A DNA stretch of 62,649 nucleotides, taken from positions 1 through 62,649 of the IMG/VR virus record IMGVR_UViG_3300034101_000324; one strand, given 5' to 3'. The translations under genes were made by a program, and so were the position numbers. Of this stretch, positions 7,373-14,204 are shown piece after piece. Source of the DNA: a virus. Numbering within the stretch: the first letter of the stretch is position 1; every line of letters starts with the position of its first letter. The notes under the pieces were generated by a model, which searched no databases, was not told the DNA's origin, and saw nothing but the letters and a program-made list of their open reading frames with translations.

Positions 7373-8401
7373 TCACTTCGACAGGATGTAGAGCGGAGTC
7401 CTACCGATTCGGTAGTGCTGTAGGCCAATCGCTTCGATGCTCTCCCAGTATCTCGGCTCGCTCACGTCGGGCATATCTGCTTGTGTATTGGTGTGCGCCT
7501 TGAGCATGGTCAGAGCAATGTTCAGTTCAGAGGAAATGTCGTCGGGTATGTCGTTCATAGTCTTGTATCGCTTGAATGGCACGACAGGTACGCCGTAATT
7601 GAATTCAGTCTCTGATGGCATACTGCCTGTCTTGCGATAGGTGTCTATTGCTACTTGAATAGCATGGTAAGAGACCGCGCCAAGTGTCACCCCGCCAAGG
7701 GAGTTCGGGATGAGTAGCCACTTGTCCGTAGTAAAGTACGCAGCGACACGATCCATTATGTCGTTAAACTTCCGTACCTCTCCCATGTGATCAAGGTATA
7801 CACCACGCAGACGTTGAGCCTGCGCTGGCGGGATCTCGTATTTGTCCTCGCTGAATTGCGCCAAGATCAATTCGGTAATAAGTTCCCGATCCACACTTGC
7901 CTCGGGTTTAGCCATCGCTTGCCATCCACCGGCAAAGTTTTCGAGCATCAGGGAAAGCACACTGCGAAATATGTCGCTAGGTGCGGTCTGTGCCCTACGT
8001 AGGTCACTCATCAGCGATGCCTTTGCATCATGCCTAGAATCAGGACGCAAGTTATTAGCCAGATATCGCGGATTGACACTCTCCATACGGTTTGAATAGT
8101 GATATGTAGTAGTGGCGTCCATACCAACTAAGAAATTATCCGCCGACATGAATCTGTATTCATCGCCAACACCATTCTTGACGATGGCGCAAACACTAAA
8201 GCCCCCGTCAGTCATCATGTGAATGAGTTTCTCACCTCCGTTATGAAACGCACCAACCTTGGCCTTTCGCTCAGTAGTTGCATACGCAGCCAGAACAACC
8301 GGCCACATCTCTGACTTGATAACTGCTGTTCGCTCTGCCGGATCAACCGTGTCCAAGAACACATCGTTGACATCGACTTGAATCTTTACTCGCTTAGCCA
8401 T
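7373..8401 (-). CDS. Hypothetical protein downstream of MoxR/VWA pair, 342 aa
   Basis: A 342-aa protein, not recognised. It is predicted mixed alpha/beta with no membrane segment; there is a Gly-rich loop near residue 235 (LIPNSLGGVTLGAV). The start at 8401 is preceded by AAGGAGG. Its 45-bp leader contains palindrome site 2. Its position directly after the zincin-VWA gene suggests it is a substrate, adaptor or effector for the AAA+/VWA machinery (inference from context only). Confidence 0.7.
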   Translation of the reverse strand: MAKRVKIQVDVNDVFLDTVDPAERTAVIKSEMWPVVLAAYATTERKAKVGAFHNGGEKLIHMMTDGGFSVCAIVKNGVGDEYRFMSADNFLVGMDATTTYHYSNRMESVNPRYLANNLRPDSRHDAKASLMSDLRRAQTAPSDIFRSVLSLMLENFAGGWQAMAKPEASVDRELITELILAQFSEDKYEIPPAQAQRLRGVYLDHMGEVRKFNDIMDRVAAYFTTDKWLLIPNSLGGVTLGAVSYHAIQVAIDTYRKTGSMPSETEFNYGVPVVPFKRYKTMNDIPDDISSELNIALTMLKAHTNTQADMPDVSEPRYWESIEAIGLQHYRIGRTPLYILSK

Positions 8402-8429
8402 GACTTATGCCTCCTTAGTTTTATCGACT

Positions 8430-8446
8430 TCCTGACATTGTCAGGA
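8430..8446. promoter_or_regulatory. Palindrome TCCTGAC-ATT-GTCAGGA, site 2
   Basis: A perfect copy in the 45-bp gap between genes. It begins at the base immediately after the TAA stop of gene 8447-9706 and ends 29 nt before the start codon of gene 7373-8401. Confidence 0.85.
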
Positions 8447-9706
8447 TTATTCTTTGACCATCACCTTGCGACCATGCGGCGGGGTGAACCCACGGCTCTG
8501 CGTTACAAGCCACAGCGTCGGGCAAGCAACGTCCCACTTAACATTCGGCTCCACGTGGCCGTCCGTGAACACGATCACACCGTCTGCATCAATGTGTCGC
8601 TCGTTCATGTACTCGCTCACACAAGAGACGCGAGTGCCGCCACCACCCACAGGCTTGAGCAACGTGGCGATGTTGGCGTAGTTCTCAATCTCAAACCGCT
8701 GCTCTGCGTGAACGCGAGTGTCCCACCACAGCACGATGACCGACTCTGGTGGATACAACTCACACAGGTTGGAGATACGCGCTGCAACGCGGGCGATCTG
8801 CTTATCGTCGATGCTGCCTGACGTGTCGATGGCAAACACCATGCGACCCACCGTCTCGCTGTACGGGGACGGCAGATACAAGTCATCAGCCAAGCGGCGA
8901 CGATTCAGACGCGAGTACGTGTACTCGTCCACGCCACGCATGACGCCAGACCAGAAGTCATCAAGCACATCAGACCATGCGATCTCCGGCTCCATCTGAT
9001 CCTTGATTACGCGAGGGATGTCTACACCAAACTTCCCTGCCAAGAGGCCGCCCTGCTGCAAGCCTTCGTTGATCTTGCGCTCCAGTTCGCGCTGCTGATC
9101 TGGCGTGAGTTTGTTACCACCCTTGCCATCCTTGCCGTCCTGACCCTCGTAGTCGTGCTTGTCGAGCGGCTGACCACGCTGCTGCGTACCCTTGTTACCC
9201 GACTTCTTGGGCAGACCCGGATCGCTCGGCTGATTTTTCGGCTGCTTCTCACGCTCCTGCCAGAGATAGTCAAAGACTTGTCTCACCGACCAGTCATGGA
9301 ACATCGGATCATACAGACCACCGTCCGGCAACTTGGCTAGTGTCTTGTCCTTGAGATTCATGATCACATCGTTGACCACGAAATCCATCGCTACGTTGGC
9401 TAACATCGGATCCTTTGACGCCAAGTCCTTGTGACGTGGGATATGCTTGAGCAACTTGTGCAGATTCTCATGCAGCACAAGGCCACACGTCTCTTCAAGT
9501 GTCAGGCCATTCAAAAACTCCCTGCCGTAGTACGTGTTCAGCCCATCGGTACAGGCCGTAGGTATGTTGTCATCTCCATCGACGATCTTGGTATCGCCTA
9601 GAAGAATGATGCCCGAATACAGGCACGTCTCGGGATGACGCATCAATCGGATGTGCGCCTTCTTCAACTTCAACTCTGCATCCATAACTTGAACTGCTGC
9701 GTTCAT
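8447..9706 (-). CDS. Zincin-like metallopeptidase plus VWA domain protein
   Basis: A 419-aa protein with two modules. Residues 1-150 contain H79-E80-N-L-H83 (LVLHENLHKLL), a zinc-peptidase HExxH site, in a context resembling the DUF2201 putative metallopeptidase domain. Residues 155-200 are a Gly/Lys/Gln linker. Residues 285-419 are VWA-like with a MIDAS D294-T-S-G-S298 (VFAIDTSGSID), a later Thr (GGGGTRVS) and Asp (VIVFTDGH). Such proteins pair with MoxR AAA+ ATPases, which remodel or insert metals into client proteins. The AAA+ partner is two genes upstream. The client in the infected cell is unknown. Confidence 0.85.
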   Translation of the reverse strand: MNAAVQVMDAELKLKKAHIRLMRHPETCLYSGIILLGDTKIVDGDDNIPTACTDGLNTYYGREFLNGLTLEETCGLVLHENLHKLLKHIPRHKDLASKDPMLANVAMDFVVNDVIMNLKDKTLAKLPDGGLYDPMFHDWSVRQVFDYLWQEREKQPKNQPSDPGLPKKSGNKGTQQRGQPLDKHDYEGQDGKDGKGGNKLTPDQQRELERKINEGLQQGGLLAGKFGVDIPRVIKDQMEPEIAWSDVLDDFWSGVMRGVDEYTYSRLNRRRLADDLYLPSPYSETVGRMVFAIDTSGSIDDKQIARVAARISNLCELYPPESVIVLWWDTRVHAEQRFEIENYANIATLLKPVGGGGTRVSCVSEYMNERHIDADGVIVFTDGHVEPNVKWDVACPTLWLVTQSRGFTPPHGRKVMVKE

Positions 9707-9882
9707 ATCACTAACTCCTCTTGCTTAACATCCACAGTAATACCCATTTCCTTGATGCGCTTCAGATGCCCAATGTCAAACGTCATCCGTCCCATCAGGT
9801 TGGCAAACTGCTGCGCCAGTAGATTCACGGGATAGAATCGCACCGTCCCGTATAAGTTTTTCTGTTCAACTACCATTTCCAT
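9703..9882 (-). CDS. 59-aa hypothetical between MoxR and VWA genes
   Basis: ATG at 9882 behind a strong GGAGGTG site, TGA at 9703. The protein is 59 aa, starting MEMVVEQKNLYGTVRFYPVN, with a compact predicted beta then alpha arrangement and no membrane helix. It overlaps the zincin-VWA start by ATGA and lies 12 bp after the AAA+ gene, so it is embedded in the module and is probably a small subunit or adaptor of it (inference). Confidence 0.7.
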   Translation of the reverse strand: MEMVVEQKNLYGTVRFYPVNLLAQQFANLMGRMTFDIGHLKRIKEMGITVDVKQEELVI

Positions 9883-9894
9883 GACTCACCTCCG

Positions 9895-10986
9895 TTAGAT
9901 CAACAACTCATAGTTGGACTTCGCCCAGTCCTTGATCTCGTTATTCTTGATAGCCAACTTGCTCACCCGCTTGGACTGCAAGGCCATCGTGAAGAACACG
10001 CTCTGCACCTCTGCGCTGTTAATGCGCTTAACGAACTTCATGAACGCTGCGAGATCGTCCTGCGTATCGATAGTGTCGATTGCATTGAACATCATCATGA
10101 ACAACGCTGCGGGTTTCTCTGGAATCCTGACGTTGTCAGGATCAGCAATAACATTCTTAATCGCTACCAACTCACCCGACAGAGACATGACTGCCGTCAT
10201 CAACTCAGCCGCAGCCGCACCGATAGTACCGGCGAGTGATGCCTGTGTGAGATTGACACCCAACCGCTCACGTTTGGTCACGATGTTGTGACACTTGGCG
10301 AGACTGCGCGGCGAGACGAACGACAACGCCTTGCGATTCGGATTGAAGATGTACGGATTGTCTTCCTGCCCACCGTCCAAGTAACTCGCAAGCATCCGTG
10401 GGTGCATCGCCACACAAGCACGAATCTCGGCAGCGATGTTGTTATCAGACGCCCATGCGTTCCACTCGGTAGCATTCGGCTTACGCAAGTTATAGATGGT
10501 GACGCGATTACCTGCGTGCGCCAACATACTGTCACCCACACCGTCGCTTGCATTGTTACTTGTTGCAAAGATGATTGAGCCAGGATGTGTCTTGTCCAGA
10601 TCCTTGTCACCCACGCAATGCTCAAGCATCAAGCGAGTCCACATTGTCTGGAGCAACTTCGGAGTCTTCATAAACTCGTCGAGCATGATGACCTTCGGCT
10701 TCGGGCTGTCGAGCATGAACAAGTCAGAGACGATCTGTAGTAACTTCGTCCTGTCATTGTCAGGAACACTCATCGCCGTGTCGCCAATGTCTTTAACAGG
10801 ACAGTCCACGTAGATGTAGTCGTACCCATCACCTAGTTCAGCCTTAAGAGCCTTGAGCAATGTCGACTTGCCGCAGCCCGGCTCGCCCTTGATGACAGCG
10901 GTGTTAGTCGTACCCAATTCCAAGATGGCGGTCATCGCCTCTTTCAATGAGATGGGGTTGTTGAATTCGATTGTGTTAGTAGCCAT
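9895..10986 (-). CDS. MoxR-like AAA+ ATPase
   Basis: A 363-aa AAA+ ATPase. Walker A is G34-EPGCGK-S-T42, Walker B is V99-IMLDE104 (VIMLDEF), and sensor 1 is the polar FATSNN near residue 140. The GNRVTIYNL segment after it fits the arginine-finger region of MoxR/CbbQ-type proteins. These ATPases work with VWA partners to remodel target complexes. Here the zincin-VWA partner is downstream, with a 59-aa protein between. The ATG at 10986 has GAGGT about 11 nt upstream. Two palindrome copies, one perfect and one near-perfect, lie inside the coding sequence. Confidence 0.88.
   Translation of the reverse strand: MATNTIEFNNPISLKEAMTAILELGTTNTAVIKGEPGCGKSTLLKALKAELGDGYDYIYVDCPVKDIGDTAMSVPDNDRTKLLQIVSDLFMLDSPKPKVIMLDEFMKTPKLLQTMWTRLMLEHCVGDKDLDKTHPGSIIFATSNNASDGVGDSMLAHAGNRVTIYNLRKPNATEWNAWASDNNIAAEIRACVAMHPRMLASYLDGGQEDNPYIFNPNRKALSFVSPRSLAKCHNIVTKRERLGVNLTQASLAGTIGAAAAELMTAVMSLSGELVAIKNVIADPDNVRIPEKPAALFMMMFNAIDTIDTQDDLAAFMKFVKRINSAEVQSVFFTMALQSKRVSKLAIKNNEIKDWAKSNYELLI
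10125..10141. promoter_or_regulatory. Palindrome TCCTGAC-GTT-GTCAGGA, site 3 (intragenic)
   Basis: A perfect copy inside the AAA+ gene. On the coding strand it encodes the PDNVR portion of the protein. Confidence 0.8.
10749..10765. promoter_or_regulatory. Near-perfect palindrome TCCTGTC-ATT-GTCAGGA (intragenic)
   Basis: One mismatch in 14 arm positions (T for A at position 6). It is inside the AAA+ gene, where it encodes PDNDR on the coding strand. Confidence 0.6.
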
Positions 10987-11013
10987 GACTTTGCTTTACC
11001 TCTGTTGTTGAAA

Positions 11014-11916
11014 TTACAGACCAAACTTCGACAGGATGTCGTCCACGCCTTCCTTCACAACGGTACGCTTGGTATCGCTGTTACGCAGTTGGTCGATGGT
11101 GACTCCGTCCAATACTCGTAGCAGATCACGCCGCGCATCCTCCAAGCGCGTGTCGTTAGTCAGGTTGAACTCGGCAAACGTGTTGCATAACTCCATCGCG
11201 TCAGTCAGCGTCGACTCGTACATCTTGCGCCGCTTGACCTTGATCTCACCGTCCTCCATGACCGTCTCGCTGTCGCAGCAATGTGAGAACGACTGCAATA
11301 CCTTGATCAACTGATCCTGCTGCTTGCTGTGAATCTCGTTGATGATGTCGCGTGTCTGCTGCTCGAAGTTGTTACGCAAGTCATCGGCCAGATCGTTGGC
11401 GATAGTCACTCGGTAGTCGCCCTCTGGGATGTTCATTGTCTGGATGATGACTTTGAATCTGCTCCTGACCTCGTCAGGAGTCGGGTAATCGTCCTTGTTG
11501 AACATATCGCCCTGCACGAACGCCTCGTTGCTGATCGCGCTTGGCATGACGGTAATAAACTTCTCTAGTAACTCTTCAGATCGCGCCTTGCGATCTTGGA
11601 TCTCGCCCATGACTGGAGCGATGCGCGGCGTGGGCAGATAGCCCCACTCGCCGTCCCACGGATAGGTAATACGTTGTACAAAGTTGTACCAAGTCTGCCT
11701 GTCGTTCAGGAGTGCGCGCAATTCGGGTACGTCGGCAAAGAGTTGCTTGGTGTATCTCCCTGCGTTGCGAGCGGCCTTCTTGTTGGCCGTGACCTCATCG
11801 CTGATGTCACGATCCTGCTTCGTCGCAGTCCAGACCTTGACCTTGGCGCGGAGCAAGATACCGCCCGTTGCCAGCGATGTGATGTGTTCGGGTTGCTTTA
11901 ACAAATTAGATTCCAT
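11014..11916 (-). CDS. First gene of the MoxR/VWA transcription unit, 300 aa
   Basis: A 300-aa predominantly alpha-helical, charged protein. It may belong to the DUF3150 group often found beside phage MoxR/VWA genes; that is recollection and not demonstrated. There is no catalytic motif. The start at 11916 follows CGGAG. Its promoter lies at 11979-12007, with palindrome site 5 in the leader and site 4 inside the gene. As the first gene under a strong promoter it is likely abundant early in infection (inference). Confidence 0.72.
   Translation of the reverse strand: MESNLLKQPEHITSLATGGILLRAKVKVWTATKQDRDISDEVTANKKAARNAGRYTKQLFADVPELRALLNDRQTWYNFVQRITYPWDGEWGYLPTPRIAPVMGEIQDRKARSEELLEKFITVMPSAISNEAFVQGDMFNKDDYPTPDEVRSRFKVIIQTMNIPEGDYRVTIANDLADDLRNNFEQQTRDIINEIHSKQQDQLIKVLQSFSHCCDSETVMEDGEIKVKRRKMYESTLTDAMELCNTFAEFNLTNDTRLEDARRDLLRVLDGVTIDQLRNSDTKRTVVKEGVDDILSKFGL
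11463..11479. promoter_or_regulatory. Palindrome TCCTGAC-CTC-GTCAGGA, site 4 (intragenic)
   Basis: Perfect arms, extended to 8 bp each by flanking C and G. It is the only one of the 12 copies whose spacer is not RNY. It encodes PDEVR within gene 11014-11916. Confidence 0.78.
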
Positions 11917-11938
11917 GACAGTCTCCGTTAGTAAGTTG

Positions 11939-11955
11939 TCCTGACAATGTCAGGA
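11939..11955. promoter_or_regulatory. Palindrome TCCTGAC-AAT-GTCAGGA, site 5
   Basis: A perfect copy in the leader of gene 11014-11916, about +17 to +33 from the predicted transcription start of the 11979-12007 promoter and 22 nt before the ATG. This is a classical position for a roadblock operator. Confidence 0.87.
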
Positions 11956-11978
11956 GTGAATTCCCACTCTACATACAT

Positions 11979-12007
11979 ATTATAACATAAGTTGCTATTT
12001 AAGTCAA
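11979..12007 (-). promoter_or_regulatory. Sigma-70 type promoter P3 (leftward)
   Basis: On the minus strand, -35 TTGACT (12007-12002), a 17-nt spacer and -10 TATAAT (11984-11979), with an extended TGTTATAAT. The predicted start is near 11972. The -35 begins just after the stop of gene 12012-12296. It is very similar to the promoter at 13280-13308, including AGTGG(A/G)AATT downstream. Confidence 0.85.
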
Positions 12008-12011
12008 CAGT

Positions 12012-12296
12012 TCAAGCAAACAAAAAGAACAACACCGCACCCGTAAGTGCGGTAACGAACCCATAGGCAAAGCCTAGTTTGAACACCTTCTTACCGAACT
12101 TGACCGCAGCCTCGTCAATCTCGGGCTTGATGCTGTTGGTGAATTCCTCCACCACCTCGTCCATTAACTCACGCTTGATCGCTGCACGCATCGACTGCTC
12201 ACGCAACAGGCGTAACTCTTCCTCGTCACGCTGTTGATCCGCGTGCCACTGGGCTTGATCGTCGGTAAACCATTCTTCGTCTCTTGTTTTAGCCAT
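12012..12296 (-). CDS. C-terminally membrane-anchored protein, 94 aa
   Basis: A 94-aa protein. Residues 1-60 are highly charged and helical (EEELRLLREQSMRAAIKREL). Residues about 70-94 form a hydrophobic tail anchor (AYGFVTALTGAVLFFLFA). The topology suggests an inner-membrane protein with a cytoplasmic N-domain. The start at 12296 follows AAGGAGGTGTGAC. It ends the short operon begun by the 13280-13308 promoter. The function is unknown. Confidence 0.72.
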   Translation of the reverse strand: MAKTRDEEWFTDDQAQWHADQQRDEEELRLLREQSMRAAIKRELMDEVVEEFTNSIKPEIDEAAVKFGKKVFKLGFAYGFVTALTGAVLFFLFA

Positions 12297-12297
12297 G

Positions 12298-12426
12298 TCA
12301 CACCTCCTTAATCGTCCACTTGATTCGCGGGTTCATACGCTTGCGCCCCGTCCAATACGGCACAGCCCACTCGGTATCTGTCTCCACACAAATCAGCCGC
12401 TTGCCCAAATACACTTCCATCCTCAT
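12298..12426 (-). CDS. 42-aa basic hypothetical protein
   Basis: ATG at 12426 behind GGAGGG, TGA at 12298. The peptide begins MRMEVYLGKRLICVETDTEW and ends RMNPRIKWTIKEV; it is small, basic and predicted beta-rich. It overlaps the upstream zinc-ribbon gene by ATGA and lies 1 nt from the next start, so translation is well supported by context. No family recognised. Confidence 0.62.
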   Translation of the reverse strand: MRMEVYLGKRLICVETDTEWAVPYWTGRKRMNPRIKWTIKEV

Positions 12427-12644
12427 CGGTAAAACCCTCCCTTGTTGTTGATACCTTTCAAGTCCTCAAGGTTAGTCACCTTGATGTAGTTGCTCTTGTG
12501 CATCGGCACGACCGTATGTTTGACCTGACGGGCATACTCCTGCCCGCAAGGTAGGCACGAACCGAATCCCGCCATGACCCTGCGTGGATCAACTGGGGTG
12601 TACATACCTTTGGTCACGCACGCTCGGCAAAAATAGGTACTCAT
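12423..12644 (-). CDS. Small zinc-ribbon protein, 73 aa
   Basis: A 73-aa protein with two CxxC knuckles, C6-x2-C9 and C30-x2-C33 (YFCRACVTKG; FGSCLPCGQEY), the pattern of a four-cysteine zinc ribbon, followed by a basic region. It may bind nucleic acid or RNA polymerase. The ATG at 12644 is selected by the adjacent AGGAAGGAGG; the frame runs back to 12695 only through palindrome site 6. It is the first gene after the long structured leader. Confidence 0.72.
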   Translation of the reverse strand: MSTYFCRACVTKGMYTPVDPRRVMAGFGSCLPCGQEYARQVKHTVVPMHKSNYIKVTNLEDLKGINNKGGFYR

Positions 12645-12655
12645 CCAAGCCTCCT

Positions 12656-12672
12656 TCCTGACGCTGTCAGGA
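12656..12672. promoter_or_regulatory. Palindrome TCCTGAC-GCT-GTCAGGA, site 6
   Basis: A perfect copy. On the minus strand its end (AGGA) merges with the AGGAGG ribosome-binding site of the zinc-ribbon gene, 12 nt before the ATG. If it folds in RNA or binds protein it could occlude the ribosome site. Confidence 0.85.
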
Positions 12673-12789
12673 CTATCGTTGATACAACTAAACACCCACG
12701 CGACCTCGGGGTTACCAAGGCCGCTAGGCTGCTCACTCGCTCATCGCGGCTCACAACTTTGTAGGCAGATACTCGGAGCTACACGACAG

Positions 12790-12806
12790 TCCTGACGTTG
12801 TCAGGA
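12790..12806. promoter_or_regulatory. Palindrome TCCTGAC-GTT-GTCAGGA, site 7
   Basis: A perfect copy, extended to 8-bp arms by G and C. It is inside the long leader between the 13280-13308 promoter and the zinc-ribbon gene. Confidence 0.84.
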
Positions 12807-13217
12807 CAAGTTATGGTTCACACTCCTACCGCTGCCGGACATACATTGCCTGTCCGTACCGGCTATGGATCGCGGGTCTAGCCTTTCGCCGCTCTGACCG
12901 TACTCTGCACTTCACCTACGGTTTTACACTCCGCACAGGACTATCCGTGTCCTTACCGCTTGGCTTCGCAGTCGCCCATCCGTCACCGCCCCACCTCGCT
13001 CGTAATAAATACGGTCAACATGGGATTGATATGGCTGACAGAATTTACAGGCCGCAAACTACTCAACGACTTGTCACCTAGGCGATCCTATGTGCAGTCT
13101 CGTACTGCACCACGACCCCGATTGATACTCGGAGCACCGCTGTTTGTCAGACAGCGTCACGGCTCTGCCACCGCGCCTTCACCTACTATCGGCTTACGAC
13201 TTGTAGGATCGTTGTTG

Positions 13218-13234
13218 TCCTGACACCGTCAGGA
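13218..13234. promoter_or_regulatory. Palindrome TCCTGAC-ACC-GTCAGGA, site 8
   Basis: A perfect copy, extended to 8-bp arms. It lies about +39 to +55 from the predicted transcription start of the 13280-13308 promoter, directly after the nested hairpin at 13238-13269. Confidence 0.86.
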
Positions 13235-13279
13235 CTCGTGGAACCCGCCTCGTTTGGCGAAATTTCCACTATAGACTAT

Positions 13280-13308
13280 ATTATAACAAATGTAGTCTTT
13301 TAAGTCAA
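13280..13308 (-). promoter_or_regulatory. Sigma-70 type promoter P2 (leftward)
   Basis: On the minus strand, -35 TTGACT (13308-13303), a 17-nt spacer and -10 TATAAT (13285-13280), with extended TGTTATAAT. The predicted start is near 13273. It drives the structured leader and the three small genes down to 12012, with read-through towards the MoxR unit possible. Confidence 0.85.
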
Positions 13309-13368
13309 GTAATAAGCAAATTATTTTGTCTGGGCACGATGGACTGGGGGTGCGTGGTTTATACGTTG

Positions 13369-13385
13369 TCCTGACAATGTCAGGA
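13369..13385. promoter_or_regulatory. Palindrome TCCTGAC-AAT-GTCAGGA, site 9
   Basis: A perfect copy in non-coding DNA upstream of the 13280-13308 promoter (about 60 bp before its -35) and just before the iteron-like cluster. Confidence 0.85.
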
Positions 13386-13458
13386 AATGCGCGGTTTTTC
13401 GGCAGCGTACACGCTAAGTGCTTGATTAGGTTAGGGATAATTGGAAAGTGGTAATATG

Positions 13459-13865
13459 TTGTACGCTTTGTACGCAAAATGAAAGTTGTAATAACGTACA
13501 AGATTTTGGGTTTTGAGGCAGAGGAGTGGTTCTGTAAGTTATTGATTTTATTATTATTATTATTATTTATTTATAAGAAGAAGAGGTAAAAAGAGGAGTT
13601 TGTACGCTTGTACGCTGTTTTTTGAGGGAGGACGGCCGGTAAAAAATTTTCCAAGTTTTTTAAAAAATTTTGCGCTTGCCGAAGAAGACAAACTGGCTCC
13701 TCCGTCCCCTAGGTGCGAACAAGCGTACAAGCGTACAAATCGACACTTTTCCCTTTAAGATCAAAGGCTTGGCTTGTTCCCGTCAACTTAAGTGTGAGTA
13801 CAAGCCAAAAATGTAAGTCATTGATTTTTAAGGAAACGCGAAAAATTTTGTACGCTATTGCAACT
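13459..13865. repeat. Iteron-like TTGTACGC octamer cluster
   Basis: TTGTACGC occurs at 13459-13466, 13468-13475, 13600-13607, 13608-13615 and 13858-13865. The inverse GCGTACAA occurs at 13723-13730 and 13731-13738, preceded by a degenerate unit GCGAACAA at 13715-13722. Pairs are spaced 8 or 9 bp start to start. A related GCGTACAC lies at 13405-13412. I did not notice comparable clusters elsewhere in the window. Confidence 0.78.
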
Positions 13866-13884
13866 TTCAAAGTGCAACTTAGCG

Positions 13885-14073
13885 CATGGGCTAGGGCTAG
13901 AAAACTGGTATCGCGTCATCTAAGCAAACCGATTCTGATCCTGACACTGTCAGGAAGCAGGCGAGTCTTGGCGTGGGCTAAGCAAACCGATTCTGATGTC
14001 GTCAAACTTTGGGTCACGCACAAGAAGAGCGGTGTAGACGCATGGCCTGTAACTTGTACATGGGCTAGGGCTA
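13885..14073. repeat. 15-bp and 20-bp direct repeats
   Basis: CATGGGCTAGGGCTA is at 13885-13899 and 14059-14073. CTAAGCAAACCGATTCTGAT is at 13920-13939 and 13978-13997. The first 20-mer ends at the first base of palindrome site 10. Short GAACTGG repeats follow at about 14108-14150. Confidence 0.85.
13939..13955. promoter_or_regulatory. Palindrome TCCTGAC-ACT-GTCAGGA, site 10
   Basis: A perfect copy in the repeat-rich non-coding region. It abuts the first 20-bp direct repeat but is absent after the second copy of that repeat. Confidence 0.85.
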
Positions 14074-14165
14074 AGGCTTTGGGCTCGGGCTTAGGCTTGG
14101 CCTAGCAAGAACTGGTCTCATATAGAACTGGTATCCGTGGAACTGGCTTCGCGGAGCGCAGACGC

Positions 14166-14200
14166 AAAAAAGCCCCGCCAAGCATGAGCCTGACGGGGCT
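14166..14200 (-). terminator. Intrinsic terminator (leftward)
   Basis: On the minus strand, AGCCCCG (14200-14194) pairs with CGGGGCT (14177-14171), followed directly by TTTTTT (14171-14166). It ends the transcription unit started by the promoter at 15211-15239. Confidence 0.88.
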
Positions 14201-14204
14201 GTGG

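Larger units (their letters stand above)
12673..13273 (-). ncRNA. Candidate large structured leader / noncoding RNA
   Basis: About 600 nt between the predicted start of the 13280-13308 promoter and the first ORF, with no credible gene on either strand. Read leftward it holds many hairpins. The nested stem 13264-13269/13238-13243 encloses 13256-13259/13246-13249. Others are GTGCAGT-CTCGT-ACTGCAC near 13092-13110, CGCTGT/ACAGCG near 13138-13157, ACCGTA/TACGGT near 12898-12923, CGGACA/TGTCCG near 12836-12857, and two palindrome copies. The 12-mer GCTCCGAGTATC occurs twice (13135-13124 and 12779-12768). It could be a structured 5' leader or a processed large phage RNA of the GOLLD/ROOL kind. The structure was read by eye only. 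Confidence 0.42.
13400..14160. other. Repeat-rich non-coding region; candidate replication origin
   Basis: About 760 bp without a credible gene. It contains repeated TTGTACGC/GCGTACAA octamers; an A+T-rich stretch with a (TTA)n-like run at about 13540-13575; and a second A/T tract at about 13637-13672, between octamer pairs of opposite orientation. It also has 15- and 20-bp direct repeats and a palindrome copy. Iteron-like repeats flanking an easily melted tract beside early promoters are what a theta-type origin looks like. No DnaA-box search was possible, so this is inference. Confidence 0.5.

Noticed and set aside
12960-13223. 87-aa frame on the plus strand opposite the structured leader
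   Set aside because: No ribosome site, Arg/Pro/Ser-rich shadow composition, and it is antisense to the predicted leader transcript.
13229-13501. 90-aa frame on the minus strand
   Set aside because: It runs through the 13280-13308 promoter, the 5' hairpin and the octamers; it has no ribosome site and no protein-like features.
13713-14105. 130-aa frame on the plus strand in the origin-like region
   Set aside because: No ribosome site, starts inside the octamer repeats, crosses both direct repeats and a palindrome, and has an unnatural composition. Judged non-coding.
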